From positions 470,150 to 534,149 of the forward strand of contig NZ_JARKMY010000009.1 in assembly GCF_029360725.1 (NCBI RefSeq): DNA of 64,000 bases. The letters run 5' to 3'. The notes below the pieces were generated by a model. It was given only the letters and a program-made list of their open reading frames with translations, was not told where the DNA came from and ran no database searches. The DNA comes from Chryseolinea sp. H1M3-3. GTDB lineage: Bacteria; Bacteroidota; Bacteroidia; Cytophagales; Cyclobacteriaceae. Numbering within the stretch: position 1 is the stretch's first letter; each line of letters starts with the position of its first letter. Both the position numbers and the translations under genes were made by a program. Below, one piece after another: positions 1 to 9,968 of this stretch.

Positions 1-1762
1 AAAGATTAGCCTTGTTTGAATACGTTGAATCAATTGTAAATCCCCCTTCCGAATCCGACCAAGTTTCTTTGTCGAAGTTCATTGCCTTGATGATCATTAC
101 CTGGTTAATGTTGATGCCCAATTCCTTATCGCGCATAAAGGATAACTGTTGATAGGCAACCAATGTCGTAATGATCAAACTGATCGCGGCAGCAAACTGA
201 AATACAACCAATATTTTTCGCAAAGCAAAACGGCTTGTATTCAAATTTCCTTTCAGTGCCCGCACCGGGTAATAAGAAGCAATCACAAACGCAGGATATA
301 AACCCGACATCAACGCACTGACCAGAACAAAAACGAGCAGACCTATTAACATTGTATTATCATACAGAACGCCGTAAGTCAGCGGGACACCGGAGAAGCT
401 AGCGAACGATGGCAATAACATGTGTACCGAAACAACCGCGAGCGAAACAGAAAGCACATTAAAAAGTAACGACTCTGTTAAGACCTGTAAAACCAAACTA
501 AACCTGGTTGCACCAACCACCTTACGAACCCCGATAGACTTTATCTTTTCTTCCGACATTGCCGTGGATAGATTAATATAATTCACCCACGCCATGATAA
601 GAATGATAATTGCAAGCATGATCAATGCGTATACCAGCGAACTGCTTCCGTTCGTTTCCAATTCCTCTTGAAGGTGTGAGTACAAATGAATGTTCCCAAG
701 CGGTCGAAGTTCGAACGTGCTGATTTGTCCGTAGTCGTCTTTGTTATTCTTAAGACCGTTTTTTGAAAGCGCTAGTTGAGCGAGTTTATTTTCAAGCTCC
801 CCACGAAGCGTAATGTCTGCTAACAAAACATAAGTCTGACCGCCCCAATCCCAGAATCCTACATCATTGTTCCAAAAGTTTTTTGTTCTTGGGTCAGAGC
901 GGGTAAGGATGTCAAATTTGATGTGTGAATTCGATGGGACATCCTTTAAAACGCCGGTAATTTTATAATGCTGAGTTTCCTCACCGTTATACACCTGGAA
1001 GGATTTTCCAATCGCATCGCCCGAAAAATAATTATTTGAGAATGTTTCTGATATAAGGGCAGTATATGGGTCTTGTAAAACAACCTCTGAATTTCCCTGT
1101 AACAATGGGAATGAGAAGACTTTAAAAAAGATGCTGTCGACATCAAACGCTTTAAAATTTTCAAGAGGAACCAGCTTATTATTTTTGTCTTGATAGTGTA
1201 TGAAAGTTCTGTCTGAATTGAATCCGCGAACAGTTGTGGCCGCTTTAATTTCAGGATAGTCAGTATTTAATGCTTTGCTAATGCCGTCGTATGTGTTTGT
1301 TTCGTGAACAATAACCTCATTTTGCAACGTGACTTTAGTAGCAACCCGATAGATGTTCTCCGCGTTTCTGTGAAAATCATCGTAACTAAATTCAAACCGT
1401 ACATACTGCAGAATTAAAATACAAGCCACCATGCTTACGGATAGTCCGAGCACATTAATTGTTGAAAACATTTTGTAACGAACCAAGCCTCGGGCCGCTA
1501 GCTTAAAATAGCTCCATATCATATGCAGTTGAATAAGTTCGAACGAAAATTTATTTCTCAACACAATTCCAGGCCGGAGGAATCTTATAGTATTCCATAA
1601 CAATTTTTTCTTCGCCCGCCGCTGACCAAGATTTTTTACATCCCGATTAAACTTCTGAATGAGATCGCCTTCGATTTCTTCGTACAAATGTTCAGGGCAA
1701 ATCCTTCGAAGGAATTGTAATGGCCATTTCGGTGGACCTATATTTTTTTTACCCACTGCCAT
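1..1762 (-). CDS. FtsX/MacB-like ABC transporter permease, C-terminus cut by window edge
   Basis: The reading frame runs from an ATG at 1762 off the left edge, giving about 587 residues with no stop. The N-terminus has the 'permease prefix' segment (CPEHLYEEIEGDLIQKFNRD) found in Bacteroidota permeases, followed by a first membrane helix near residues 90-115, a MacB-like periplasmic domain with an FSYDDFH motif, and the start of the FtsX helices (a hydrophobic run ending in WVNYINLSTA, then SIGVRKVVGA). Such proteins form the membrane part of ABC systems acting on envelope lipids, peptides or antibiotics; the substrate cannot be told here. The start lies 6 bp after the stop of the paralogous upstream permease, so the two are surely co-transcribed, probably from the PadR promoter. 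No ATPase gene is visible in the window. Confidence 0.9.
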   Translation of the reverse strand, partial: MAVGKKNIGPPKWPLQFLRRICPEHLYEEIEGDLIQKFNRDVKNLGQRRAKKKLLWNTIRFLRPGIVLRNKFSFELIQLHMIWSYFKLAARGLVRYKMFSTINVLGLSVSMVACILILQYVRFEFSYDDFHRNAENIYRVATKVTLQNEVIVHETNTYDGISKALNTDYPEIKAATTVRGFNSDRTFIHYQDKNNKLVPLENFKAFDVDSIFFKVFSFPLLQGNSEVVLQDPYTALISETFSNNYFSGDAIGKSFQVYNGEETQHYKITGVLKDVPSNSHIKFDILTRSDPRTKNFWNNDVGFWDWGGQTYVLLADITLRGELENKLAQLALSKNGLKNNKDDYGQISTFELRPLGNIHLYSHLQEELETNGSSSLVYALIMLAIIILIMAWVNYINLSTAMSEEKIKSIGVRKVVGATRFSLVLQVLTESLLFNVLSVSLAVVSVHMLLPSFASFSGVPLTYGVLYDNTMLIGLLVFVLVSALMSGLYPAFVIASYYPVRALKGNLNTSRFALRKILVVFQFAAAISLIITTLVAYQQLSFMRDKELGININQVMIIKAMNFDKETWSDSEGGFTIDSTYSNKANL

Positions 1763-1768
1763 ACGATA

Positions 1769-4372
1769 TCACTCTGTTCGCAATGTTTTAACAGGATTAG
1801 CAAGTGCAGCACGTGACGATTGACACGACACTGTGACGATTGTAATGAACAGTAGTAAGAACGCAGTAATCAAAAATACACTTACACCGGGTTCGGTATG
1901 ATATTCGTACTCTTGCAGAAATTTTTGCACTGCCCACCAGGCCACGGGTAAGCCAAGGATTAATGACAGTACAATGAGTTTAACAAAATCGTTACACACC
2001 AATGAAAGCAATTCGGTGACTGATGCACCCATAACTTTTCTAACGCCAATTTCCTTTGCACGTTTCTCAGTTGTAAAGGATGCAAGTCCAAAAAGCCCTA
2101 GAAACGAAATAAAAATTGCTATCACTGTAAAACATGTGGAGAGTTTGCTCATCAAAATTTCATCCTGGTATTGTCGATCGAAAGTTTGATCCATGAACGC
2201 ATATTCCAATGGGAAATTCGGTTCCAGTTTTTTGTAAACATCTTTGACATATTCCATCGCCTCTTCAAGGCGTCCGGCTTCATAGCGGATAAAAATTTGA
2301 TTGGTGGCTTCAGGACGCAGAGCAATGATCACTGGCGCAATACGTCCTTTCAAATCTGTGCTGTGAAAATCTTTTATAAGACCAATGATTTTTCCTTTTC
2401 GTGGTGCGACGAGTTCCTCACCAATAGGATTCTCAAGTCGCATGCTTCTGGCGGCTTCTTCATTGATGATGTAGTTATTTGAATCCGCTACAAACTCCCT
2501 TGAGAAATTTCTACCATCCACAAATGTAAATCCTAAAGCAGGCAACATATCGTAATCACATTGAAGTGACTTGAAAGCGATGTTATCTTCTTTTGTTTTC
2601 CCTGGCCACGCATTATCGGCAAGTACAATACTGGTTAAAAGGTCAGTAGGGTTATCGTTGCTTTGGCCAACTACTTTTATTGCCGGATTTTGAAGCACCT
2701 GGTTTCGGAAAGCATCGAAATTTTTACGCAGATCGGCATTGCTCCTGAAATAGAAAACATCGTCTTTATTAAACCCTAGATTTTTGGTCCGCATGTAATC
2801 GATCTGTTGGTAAACGCCGATGGCGCAAATGATAAGCACTACGGATAAACTGAATTGAAAAACCACCAAGCCCTTTCGTAGACCTGCCCCGCTTAAACCC
2901 GCTATTGTTCCTTTCAATACATTCACAGGCTTGAATGAGGAAAGCAAAACTGCTGGATAACTACCGGCCATCAGTCCAGCTAGGACCGTTATTCCCAACA
3001 GACCAACATAGACTAGTGGATTGGTGTAATCAATCCGCGTTTGTTTTCCGGTTAACTCATTGAAAAATGGCATGAGTAAATGGACTGCAAGTAATGCAAA
3101 GAAAAGTGATATGAACGCCGTCAAAACGGATTCCATCATAAATTGCTTTACCAATGAATTATGCCCAGCACCGACAACTTTTCGGACACCAATTTCACGA
3201 GCTCTGCTGACGGATCGAGCGGTAGCAAGATTCATGAAATTGATGCATGCTATCAGAAGAATAAATATGGCTACAATTGAGAAAGTAGTGACATAGGTTA
3301 TACGTCCGCCATGTTGTTCACCATTTGTAAAATTATTGTGTAGTCTCCAATCCGACATAGGGTGCAAAAACAACTCGACATTTGGATCCCATCGAACCCA
3401 GATATTCGGTTTTGTAAATGCTTCATGTATCTTTTTATTTAATGCTTCTACCTTCGCCTTCTCATGCAGTTTTACATAGGTCACGCCACCACTCCAGGCA
3501 CCCCACTCATTGTTATATTGATCTGTCTTTGCATAAATCCGGTAGGGAATAATAAAATCAAATTCGAGTGTGGAATTTTCAGGAAGGTCTTCGAAGACTG
3601 CTGCTACTTTTGCATCAAATGTATTATCGACGCGAAATACCTTTCCAATAGGATTTTCATCTTTAAAATATAACGCAGCCACTTTTCTTGAGATTACAAT
3701 TGAATTATTGTCTTGAGACGATTGGTTTGTCGTTCCGGAAAGAAGTGGAATCGTAAAGATTTTAAAAATGGATGAATCAGCATAGACAGCTTTATGATAA
3801 ATGGATTTATTCTCGTTCTGCAGCAATACCTGGTTTCTGAATATTATTCGTCCGGATTCAGCTACTTCGGGAAGTCCCTTCAATGCTGGAGCAAGTGGAC
3901 CAGGCGTGTTATCATATGTTTGCGTTCCATCTGGAAAAGTGTGGTGCGCCATAATCTTATATACCTGATCCTTGTTTTGATGAAAATCATCATACGACAC
4001 TTCATCCATTACCCAGAGTATAATGAAAATGCTGCAAGCCAGGCCAACGGCTAATCCGGAAACATTGATAAAAGAATATCCACTATTCTTTAAAGAAGTG
4101 CGGAAAAAGATTTTGAAGAAATGTTTTAACATATGGAATGAGGGTATATGCAATGAAAATTTATTCCTCAGAATAATCCCAGGTCTGAAAAAACTTACCG
4201 TATGCCAGGCGAGCCGTCGGCGAGCCTTTTTCTCACCCCATTTGTCAACATCCCGATTAAATTTCTGAATGAGATCGCCTTCGATTTCTTCATATAAATG
4301 CTCAGGGCAAATGAACTCAAGCAGTCGTAACCACTTGTTGCGCCCCATAGGTCTTTTATTTTCCTTCGGCAT
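1769..4372 (-). CDS. FtsX/MacB-like ABC transporter permease with prefix domain
   Basis: An 867-residue protein when started at ATG 4372; an in-frame ATG at 4420 would add 16 unlikely residues, and one at 4348 is also possible. Order: prefix segment (ICPEHLYEEIEGD), first membrane helix with the SGLAVGLACSIFII pattern, MacB-like periplasmic core, three-helix FtsX block ending in CINFMNLATARS and EIGVRKVVGAG, second periplasmic region, and a second FtsX block with the KEIGVRKVMGAS motif. This duplicated layout with eight predicted helices is the usual full-length form in Bacteroidota. It sits between the PadR gene and a close paralogue; the prefix segments of the two genes are almost identical in DNA. 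Role by family: MacB/FtsX-type permease; substrate unknown. Confidence 0.92.
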   Translation of the reverse strand: MPKENKRPMGRNKWLRLLEFICPEHLYEEIEGDLIQKFNRDVDKWGEKKARRRLAWHTVSFFRPGIILRNKFSLHIPSFHMLKHFFKIFFRTSLKNSGYSFINVSGLAVGLACSIFIILWVMDEVSYDDFHQNKDQVYKIMAHHTFPDGTQTYDNTPGPLAPALKGLPEVAESGRIIFRNQVLLQNENKSIYHKAVYADSSIFKIFTIPLLSGTTNQSSQDNNSIVISRKVAALYFKDENPIGKVFRVDNTFDAKVAAVFEDLPENSTLEFDFIIPYRIYAKTDQYNNEWGAWSGGVTYVKLHEKAKVEALNKKIHEAFTKPNIWVRWDPNVELFLHPMSDWRLHNNFTNGEQHGGRITYVTTFSIVAIFILLIACINFMNLATARSVSRAREIGVRKVVGAGHNSLVKQFMMESVLTAFISLFFALLAVHLLMPFFNELTGKQTRIDYTNPLVYVGLLGITVLAGLMAGSYPAVLLSSFKPVNVLKGTIAGLSGAGLRKGLVVFQFSLSVVLIICAIGVYQQIDYMRTKNLGFNKDDVFYFRSNADLRKNFDAFRNQVLQNPAIKVVGQSNDNPTDLLTSIVLADNAWPGKTKEDNIAFKSLQCDYDMLPALGFTFVDGRNFSREFVADSNNYIINEEAARSMRLENPIGEELVAPRKGKIIGLIKDFHSTDLKGRIAPVIIALRPEATNQIFIRYEAGRLEEAMEYVKDVYKKLEPNFPLEYAFMDQTFDRQYQDEILMSKLSTCFTVIAIFISFLGLFGLASFTTEKRAKEIGVRKVMGASVTELLSLVCNDFVKLIVLSLILGLPVAWWAVQKFLQEYEYHTEPGVSVFLITAFLLLFITIVTVSCQSSRAALANPVKTLRTE

Positions 4373-4523
4373 ATTGTTCACCAATGCGTAGTTACAATGA
4401 TCCGCTCTTATAGAGAGCACTTTGCTTACGGCATGATTAAATTATCTAAAACGTTAGAACAATTGACAGCATTCACTCCTCAATAAAAGGATACAGTTTC
4501 ATAGAATCATATCATCAGATGAA

Positions 4524-4856
4524 TCATAATCCCGACATCTTGAGCTGCGGCACCATGTTCCACAACTCCAACCTCGTCTCTTTCATTGCTCGCAACATCG
4601 CCATACCGGCAGAAGTAATGGTGAAGATTCTTTTCCTTCTCCCTCCTCTTTCATTGGTTCCACCGCCCATTTTCGATTTGATGTATCCCTTATCCTCCAG
4701 GCGATAAAGTGTTACATGTACTGCACTCAGGTTTACTTCACGTTTAAATTTCGTTTCAATTTCTTCTGAAATGGCAGCGCCGTAAGCATCTTCCTGTAAA
4801 GCTGCAACGAGTGTTAACACCAATTCCTCAAACTCGCCCAGATATTCTTTCGCCAT
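4524..4856 (-). CDS. PadR family transcriptional regulator
   Basis: A 110-residue protein starting MAKEYLGEFEELVL at ATG 4856; the frame is open further upstream but that part does not look like PadR. It carries the PadR winged-helix signature: an N-terminal helix, the segment YGAAISEEIE, the recognition part LSAVHVTLYRLEDKGYI, and the wing RRKRIFTITSAG. PadR proteins usually repress nearby transport or detoxification genes until a ligand binds. Here it precedes two permease genes (gap of about 150 bp), a very common Bacteroidota arrangement, so autoregulation and control of the permeases is the natural inference. Its ligand is unknown. Confidence 0.92.
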   Translation of the reverse strand: MAKEYLGEFEELVLTLVAALQEDAYGAAISEEIETKFKREVNLSAVHVTLYRLEDKGYIKSKMGGGTNERGGRRKRIFTITSAGMAMLRAMKETRLELWNMVPQLKMSGL

Positions 4857-5047
4857 ATCCTTATATTTTGTTAAGTAAATAAGACAATTAATTTTTTTAT
4901 ATACAAATGGATCAGGAGGAAAGATCAAGTATGGCTGCAAAAGACACAATAAAAAAAATACAATTCACCGCTGAGGAACCGTCATGAAATGCTGAGCTTC
5001 AGTGAATATTTAAAAAAAGCTGTGGTAAAAATAAGAGCAGTTGTTAT

Positions 5048-6445
5048 TTAATCCGCGGAAGTAATCTTGACCGCAAGATCTTCCGGATAAGCAGGAGAAG
5101 TTAGTTTCAATTTGTTATCTGAAGCAACATTTTGCTTTGCCGCATATGTTCCGGTAAGCGGATCCATGAATTCAACGGTATAATTTCCTGCAGGTACCGT
5201 AAGTTCAAAGACGTGAGGCCCTTTGCCGAAAATGTAAATCGCGTATTGTTTTCCCGGCTCAGAAAGAACATATGCTCTTTTATTTTGGTCACCAGGAATC
5301 AACGTGCTGTCGGGTTTCATCTTCAAATAATCAAAACCATCGATAAATTTTCTGAGGAAGCTGAGTTGCTTTCTGAGTGCAGGAGTTCCTCCCCCCGGCT
5401 GCGTATTCGGATATTGAAAAGATCCATCTTCGTGATCAGCGGTGAAAGAATAATCCAGGTTGTTGTACAAGGCACCACCTGCCAGAATAAAAGACCAACC
5501 TTCTCTTCGATATGTGCTGTCAGCCTGACCATCAAACCCTGTTTCGTTATCCCCGATCACCTTGTTAAAATGATAGTTCTGCGCAACAGCAATGGGTGGA
5601 TATGCATAGTGAAAATTAAAAACCGAAACAGCGGGATGTGGATTTTCGATTTTAAGATGATCATTTGCAATATTTTGAGAGATAAGATGTTGCTGCGAAA
5701 AATCTTTTTCTTCATCACGTATAACGGACGCGATGTGATGCTGCCAATCCATGGTTACTCCGCCCCAATATGGCTCATTGCAGATTTCATAGATCAGGTT
5801 GCTGTAATTTTTTAGCTCACTAACAATCTTCCGAACCAATGCTTCATGAATTTCAAGCAGCCCATTTGATTTATCAACGGTGTAGACATGCGTACGGTCT
5901 TTTGGTCCCTTCCCATTAACATTGTTGACTTCATTCATGGGACTGAGGTTCCATTGTGAGTCTTCATAAAAAGGACAAAACAATGCCAGCTCTACCATAA
6001 CATTTCGCCTCTCCGCTTCTGCCATAAAATCCTTAAGGCGTGTGAAATAGGCTTCATCCCATTTGGTGAGATCGAATTTATTACCACCATTGGTATAACC
6101 TGGAGTTTTCGACCGTGCCCACGGGCAAATAAATTTTTGTGGGGCCGGTGCAAGTGTATTACGTTCAATCTCGAAAGCCCCTACTGGTTCTACATATACG
6201 CCCGTAAATGTACGGGTAAGATTTAACTCACTCTTTGAGAGCGCATCCAGATATTTGACATAATCAAAATCCAGGTTGAGCACTGCGCCATAATGTTCTG
6301 CTGAAGTAATCAGAATTGTCGGCTTACCATCGTAAATAAAATAATGCGGGTTCTCAGGATGTAAGGCAATCGGTTTGCGTTGCGCAGGTTGATTGCAGGC
6401 TGATAAAACAATTGTTATGAGCCACCATTGAATATAACATTTCAT
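5048..6445 (-). CDS. Glycoside hydrolase-like lipoprotein (GH-A clan / DUF4038-type barrel)
   Basis: Started at ATG 6445 because it gives a lipoprotein signal peptide with lipobox LSAC (Cys17); 465 residues. The fold cues are those of a (beta/alpha)8 glycosidase: an N-terminal FIYDGKPTILI strand, TFTGVYVEP, then IYEICNEPYWGG, where Glu224 after Asn is the likely acid/base, and KVIGDNETGFDG, where Glu301 is the likely nucleophile. A C-terminal small beta domain (KQYAIYIFG through NYTVEFMDPLTG) resembles the domain found after DUF4038-type barrels. It would act on a polysaccharide at the outer membrane or periplasm; the substrate cannot be read from sequence. It lies at the end of a minus-strand run with TauE and SGNH genes. 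Confidence 0.75.
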   Translation of the reverse strand: MKCYIQWWLITIVLSACNQPAQRKPIALHPENPHYFIYDGKPTILITSAEHYGAVLNLDFDYVKYLDALSKSELNLTRTFTGVYVEPVGAFEIERNTLAPAPQKFICPWARSKTPGYTNGGNKFDLTKWDEAYFTRLKDFMAEAERRNVMVELALFCPFYEDSQWNLSPMNEVNNVNGKGPKDRTHVYTVDKSNGLLEIHEALVRKIVSELKNYSNLIYEICNEPYWGGVTMDWQHHIASVIRDEEKDFSQQHLISQNIANDHLKIENPHPAVSVFNFHYAYPPIAVAQNYHFNKVIGDNETGFDGQADSTYRREGWSFILAGGALYNNLDYSFTADHEDGSFQYPNTQPGGGTPALRKQLSFLRKFIDGFDYLKMKPDSTLIPGDQNKRAYVLSEPGKQYAIYIFGKGPHVFELTVPAGNYTVEFMDPLTGTYAAKQNVASDNKLKLTSPAYPEDLAVKITSAD

Positions 6446-6526
6446 GAATTTAAGATAGGACGTTCCGGTGTGAGTTCCTAACATCAACAATTGCAAGGTA
6501 ACAATACAGCAGGTTGCAATTTATCT

Positions 6527-7279
6527 TCAGATCAGCATGAATACAGCAGCGATGATGGTCATAAAAATAATGAACCACCGGTAGGTTCTTTCAGATAATT
6601 GCTTAACGATTATTATACCGAAGTAAGCGCCAACGATAATGAATGGTATTGCGAGAAGATTAAAGAGAAATGTATTTAACGTTATTGTGTTCCAAACGAA
6701 AATATGGAACGGTACCTTAAACCAGTTCGTAGCCATGAAGAACCAGGCCGTTGTTCCAATGAATACATTTTTTGGTAATCGGATGGAAAGTAAATAAACA
6801 GCCAGCACGGTTCCGGCGAGGTTTCCCACCATGGACGTAAACCCGCCAAGTACTCCTGTTGTTATTGCGAAAGCTTTTTGATGGGGTACATCTTCTTTAT
6901 GACCACGTTCAAGCCACAACATCACGACAACGCTTACCAAAATGATAACCGCCATGATGATTTTAAATATCTCATCGTTAATGTATTTCCCAACGATGGT
7001 ACCCACGACTACTCCCAACGCAGCCCAGGGAAATAAGATCTTCAAATGCGACCACGATGCATGACGATGATAGTACCAAACGCCAAGAACATCTGCCATC
7101 ACAAGCATGGGAAGTAAAATTCCACTTGAAGATTGCCCTCCAAAAACATTTGCAAGCAACGGTACCGCCAACATGCCTGCGCCGTGAACGCCGGTTTTAG
7201 ACATTCCTGTAAAAATAGCGACTAACAATACGAGGATAAGCTGGAGGTACGTAAGCTCGTAAGAAAAGAGAGAGATCAA
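6527..7279 (-). CDS. TauE/SafE family (TSUP) membrane permease
   Basis: A 250-residue protein made almost wholly of hydrophobic helices (about eight). Two family-like elements are visible: GMSKTGVHGAGML after helix 1 and GGFTSMVGNLAGTVLAVYL in the second half, the internally repeated glycine-rich elements of the TSUP (sulfite exporter TauE/SafE) family. Members move sulfite, sulfoacetate or other small anions across the inner membrane. It begins 10 bp after the SGNH hydrolase stop, so they are probably one transcript. The substrate is not deducible; no sulfur genes are nearby. Confidence 0.88.
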   Translation of the reverse strand: MISLFSYELTYLQLILVLLVAIFTGMSKTGVHGAGMLAVPLLANVFGGQSSSGILLPMLVMADVLGVWYYHRHASWSHLKILFPWAALGVVVGTIVGKYINDEIFKIIMAVIILVSVVVMLWLERGHKEDVPHQKAFAITTGVLGGFTSMVGNLAGTVLAVYLLSIRLPKNVFIGTTAWFFMATNWFKVPFHIFVWNTITLNTFLFNLLAIPFIIVGAYFGIIIVKQLSERTYRWFIIFMTIIAAVFMLI

Positions 7280-7289
7280 AGACTAATGA

Positions 7290-7967
7290 CTAAAGGGTCT
7301 TTACTACTTTCCAAACTTCTTCAGCCACAAGCTGGTTGCCTTTTTCATTCAGATGCACCCGATCAGTAGTAAGTACACCTGATTCCTTGTTTTCTGCATT
7401 GAATTTTTTATTGTAGTCTAAGAATGCTTGTCGTAAATCGATGAGTGGAATATTATTACTTTTTGCCAATCCGCGTATGATGTTGCTATATCGGTTCAAA
7501 TCTCCATCAAGCTCGTTGCTGTAATCAGTCTTCTCTCCGATCGCAGCGGGCGTACAAAGGGCCACCTTGATGTTTTTTTCCTGAAACTTTTTAATGAGTG
7601 CCGAATAGAACTTTTCAAATTTGTCTGCATCTGTCCCCGTTCCATGCGAACGTTTATGCCACACATCATTAACACCTACATAAATGACAACGATATCAGG
7701 GCTTTTGCTGAGTACGTCACTTTCGAAGCGCAGATATAAATCATAAATCTTGTTGCCTCCAATACCGGCACCGACAAAATCATAGCGATCGGATAACTTC
7801 TCCGCCGCCGCCAGCTCAGCAATACGAACAACATAACCGCCGGGTTTGATCCCCGCCTCAGTGATCGAATCACCAAAAAAAACGATTTTCTTTTTCTGCA
7901 TAATGTGAGTAAAGGAAGTCAATGCTATTAATGCGAAGGCATACAAAAGCCAGGCGGTTCTTTTCAT
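7290..7967 (-). CDS. SGNH/GDSL-family hydrolase (lipase/esterase-like), exported
   Basis: A 225-residue protein with a hydrophobic N-terminal leader (to about residue 22). All four SGNH blocks are visible: GDSI with nucleophile Ser34, Gly in GIGGNK, GVND with Asn101, and the DRVH pair Asp202/His205. This is therefore a probably active serine esterase or carbohydrate acetyl-esterase working in the periplasm. It is the first gene of a minus-strand pair with the TauE-like permease, and the glycosidase-like lipoprotein follows. An esterase next to a glycosidase would fit sugar deacetylation, but that is inference. Confidence 0.9.
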   Translation of the reverse strand: MKRTAWLLYAFALIALTSFTHIMQKKKIVFFGDSITEAGIKPGGYVVRIAELAAAEKLSDRYDFVGAGIGGNKIYDLYLRFESDVLSKSPDIVVIYVGVNDVWHKRSHGTGTDADKFEKFYSALIKKFQEKNIKVALCTPAAIGEKTDYSNELDGDLNRYSNIIRGLAKSNNIPLIDLRQAFLDYNKKFNAENKESGVLTTDRVHLNEKGNQLVAEEVWKVVKTL

Positions 7968-8093
7968 GGTTTAGATTTAAGGGCGTAATATAATAAAGTG
8001 TTGACCTTTCGCACGAAGCCTTCCCTAAGTTTTTGTCATTCCCGATTCACGGTCTCTGATTTTATAATTACTTTTAATGAAACTCATTCACCT

Positions 8094-9917
8094 ATGCGTC
8101 TACACCATTGTGCCCTGGCAGTTGTAATGGCCTTGTCCCTTTCATCTTGCAATAAATCCGAGGAAAAAAAAGCCGATCCTTCTCATTCCCTGGCGGCCGC
8201 TTATCTTGATCGCTATGCTCTGGAATACAAACGGCTCAGCACCGAAGCTAATGAAGCAGCCTGGCTTCTCAATACAAAAATTGAGGAAGGTGATACTGTT
8301 ACTCAAAAGTTATATGAAGTCGCGGCACAAAAGCTTACTGAGTTTACCGGAAGCGTTGCCAATATAGATTCGTCAAAAAAATATCTCGCTATCGCGGATC
8401 AATTGTCACCGCTTCAAAAACGGCAGATGGAATACATACTTTTCCTTGCAGGCGGCGCGCCTGCTACCGCGGCAGAAACAGTGAAAGAACTTATCAAAGT
8501 AAATGCGGAACAGACCAAAGTACTTTACGGATTTGATTTCAAGATCGATGGAAAGTCAGTTACCAAAAACGATATCTCAAATTTACTGACTTCATCCGAT
8601 AATCTTAATGAAAGATTAAAAGCTTGGAATGCCAGTAAAGAAGTAGGTAAACCACTTAAACCAGGCTTGGAACAATTGCGCGACCTGCGAAACAAGTCCG
8701 TCAAGGATTTAGGATTTCCAAACTACTTCGCATACCAGGTTTCAGAATACGGCATGACTACGGAAGAGATGCTTGCCATGAACGACAATTTCATTAAAGA
8801 GATTTGGCCCTTGTATCGTGAACTACATACCTGGGCACGGCATGAGCTGGCAAAGAAATTTAATCAAAAGGTTCCCGACTTCATTCCTGCACACTGGCTT
8901 CCAAATCAATGGGCTCAAAACTGGGAAGCCGTTGTCGACTCAAAATCAACAGGTATCGACTTGACCGATACACTCAATAAAAAAACACCTGAATGGATCG
9001 TGAAGAAAGGTGAAGAATTTTACATTTCGCTTGGGTTTGCCCCGCTACCTGCATCTTTCTATGAGAAATCAAGTCTTTATCCCCTTCCTCCCGACGCAAA
9101 GTATAAGAAAAACAATCACGCCTCCGCATGGCACATCGACCTTGACCAGGATGTTCGGTCACTCATGAGTGTCGAGACAAACACCCAGTGGTGGGAAACG
9201 AGCCTTCATGAGCTCGGGCATATTTACTACTTTCAATCTTATTCCACGCCTGATGTTCCCGTTCTGTTGAGAAACGGGGCGAACCGGGCTTACCACGAAG
9301 CAATCGGCTCCCAAATTGGATTGGCCTCCTTACAGAAGCCGTTGCTACAGTCATTAAAATTAATACCAGAAAATATTGTATCGGATGATACGCTCGAACT
9401 ACTAACGGACGCTCTACAGCATATCATTGTACTTCCATGGGCGTCCGGTACGATGACCCGTTTTGAAGAAGCGCTCTACTCGAAAAATATTCCGCCAGAT
9501 CAATTTAACAAAACCTGGTGGGATTTGGCGCAACGTTACCAGGGCATTGTTCCTCCTTCACCGCGCGACGAACAGTTTTGTGATGGTTGTACAAAAACTC
9601 ATATCATTGACGATCCTGCCCAATATTATGATTACGCCATGGCCGAGATATTGCTTTTTCAATTCCATGATCACATCGCAAAAAATATTCTGAAGCAAGA
9701 TGTACACGCTACGAACTATTGGGGAAGTAAAGAAGTCGGTGATTTTTTACGAACCTTAATGGCGCCTGGGGCAAGTGTTGATTGGCGCGATCACCTAAAG
9801 AAAAACCTCGGAACTGACGTGAGTGCCAAAGCAATACTCGATTATTTTTCCCCATTGATGGTGTGGCTGAAGAAAGAAAACAGCGGAAGAACTCATACCC
9901 TTCCCGAGAACTTTTAA
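8094..9917 (+). CDS. M2 family peptidase (bacterial angiotensin-converting-enzyme homologue), lipoprotein
   Basis: Start ATG 8094 gives a lipoprotein signal with SLSSC; 607 residues, the usual length for single-domain bacterial ACE. The zinc site is intact: HELGH at residues 372-376 and HEAIG with Glu402 as third ligand (spacing two residues longer than in animal ACE). The segment before it, MSVETNTQWWETSLHE, and the chloride/substrate-lining part GANRAYHEAIG match the family. It removes C-terminal dipeptides from peptides, here at the cell envelope, probably for peptide nutrition. It is monocistronic: the minus-strand neighbour diverges upstream and a hairpin terminator follows. Confidence 0.93.
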   Translation: MRLHHCALAVVMALSLSSCNKSEEKKADPSHSLAAAYLDRYALEYKRLSTEANEAAWLLNTKIEEGDTVTQKLYEVAAQKLTEFTGSVANIDSSKKYLAIADQLSPLQKRQMEYILFLAGGAPATAAETVKELIKVNAEQTKVLYGFDFKIDGKSVTKNDISNLLTSSDNLNERLKAWNASKEVGKPLKPGLEQLRDLRNKSVKDLGFPNYFAYQVSEYGMTTEEMLAMNDNFIKEIWPLYRELHTWARHELAKKFNQKVPDFIPAHWLPNQWAQNWEAVVDSKSTGIDLTDTLNKKTPEWIVKKGEEFYISLGFAPLPASFYEKSSLYPLPPDAKYKKNNHASAWHIDLDQDVRSLMSVETNTQWWETSLHELGHIYYFQSYSTPDVPVLLRNGANRAYHEAIGSQIGLASLQKPLLQSLKLIPENIVSDDTLELLTDALQHIIVLPWASGTMTRFEEALYSKNIPPDQFNKTWWDLAQRYQGIVPPSPRDEQFCDGCTKTHIIDDPAQYYDYAMAEILLFQFHDHIAKNILKQDVHATNYWGSKEVGDFLRTLMAPGASVDWRDHLKKNLGTDVSAKAILDYFSPLMVWLKKENSGRTHTLPENF

Positions 9918-9922
9918 AAGCT

Positions 9923-9968
9923 TTACGCCTTTGCTGTTGATACTACAGCAAAGGCGTAAGCGGTTTTT
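9923..9968. terminator. Bidirectional hairpin terminator
   Basis: A perfect 15-bp inverted repeat: arms 9923-9937 and 9945-9959 around a 7-base loop, followed by a T tract (9964-9968) on the plus strand and preceded by AAAA (9916-9919) that gives T on the minus strand. It sits exactly between the convergent M2 peptidase and barrel genes. Confidence 0.85.

Noticed and set aside
5132..5815. 227-residue plus-strand frame
   Set aside because: Antisense to the glycosidase-like lipoprotein, with no domain-like pattern.
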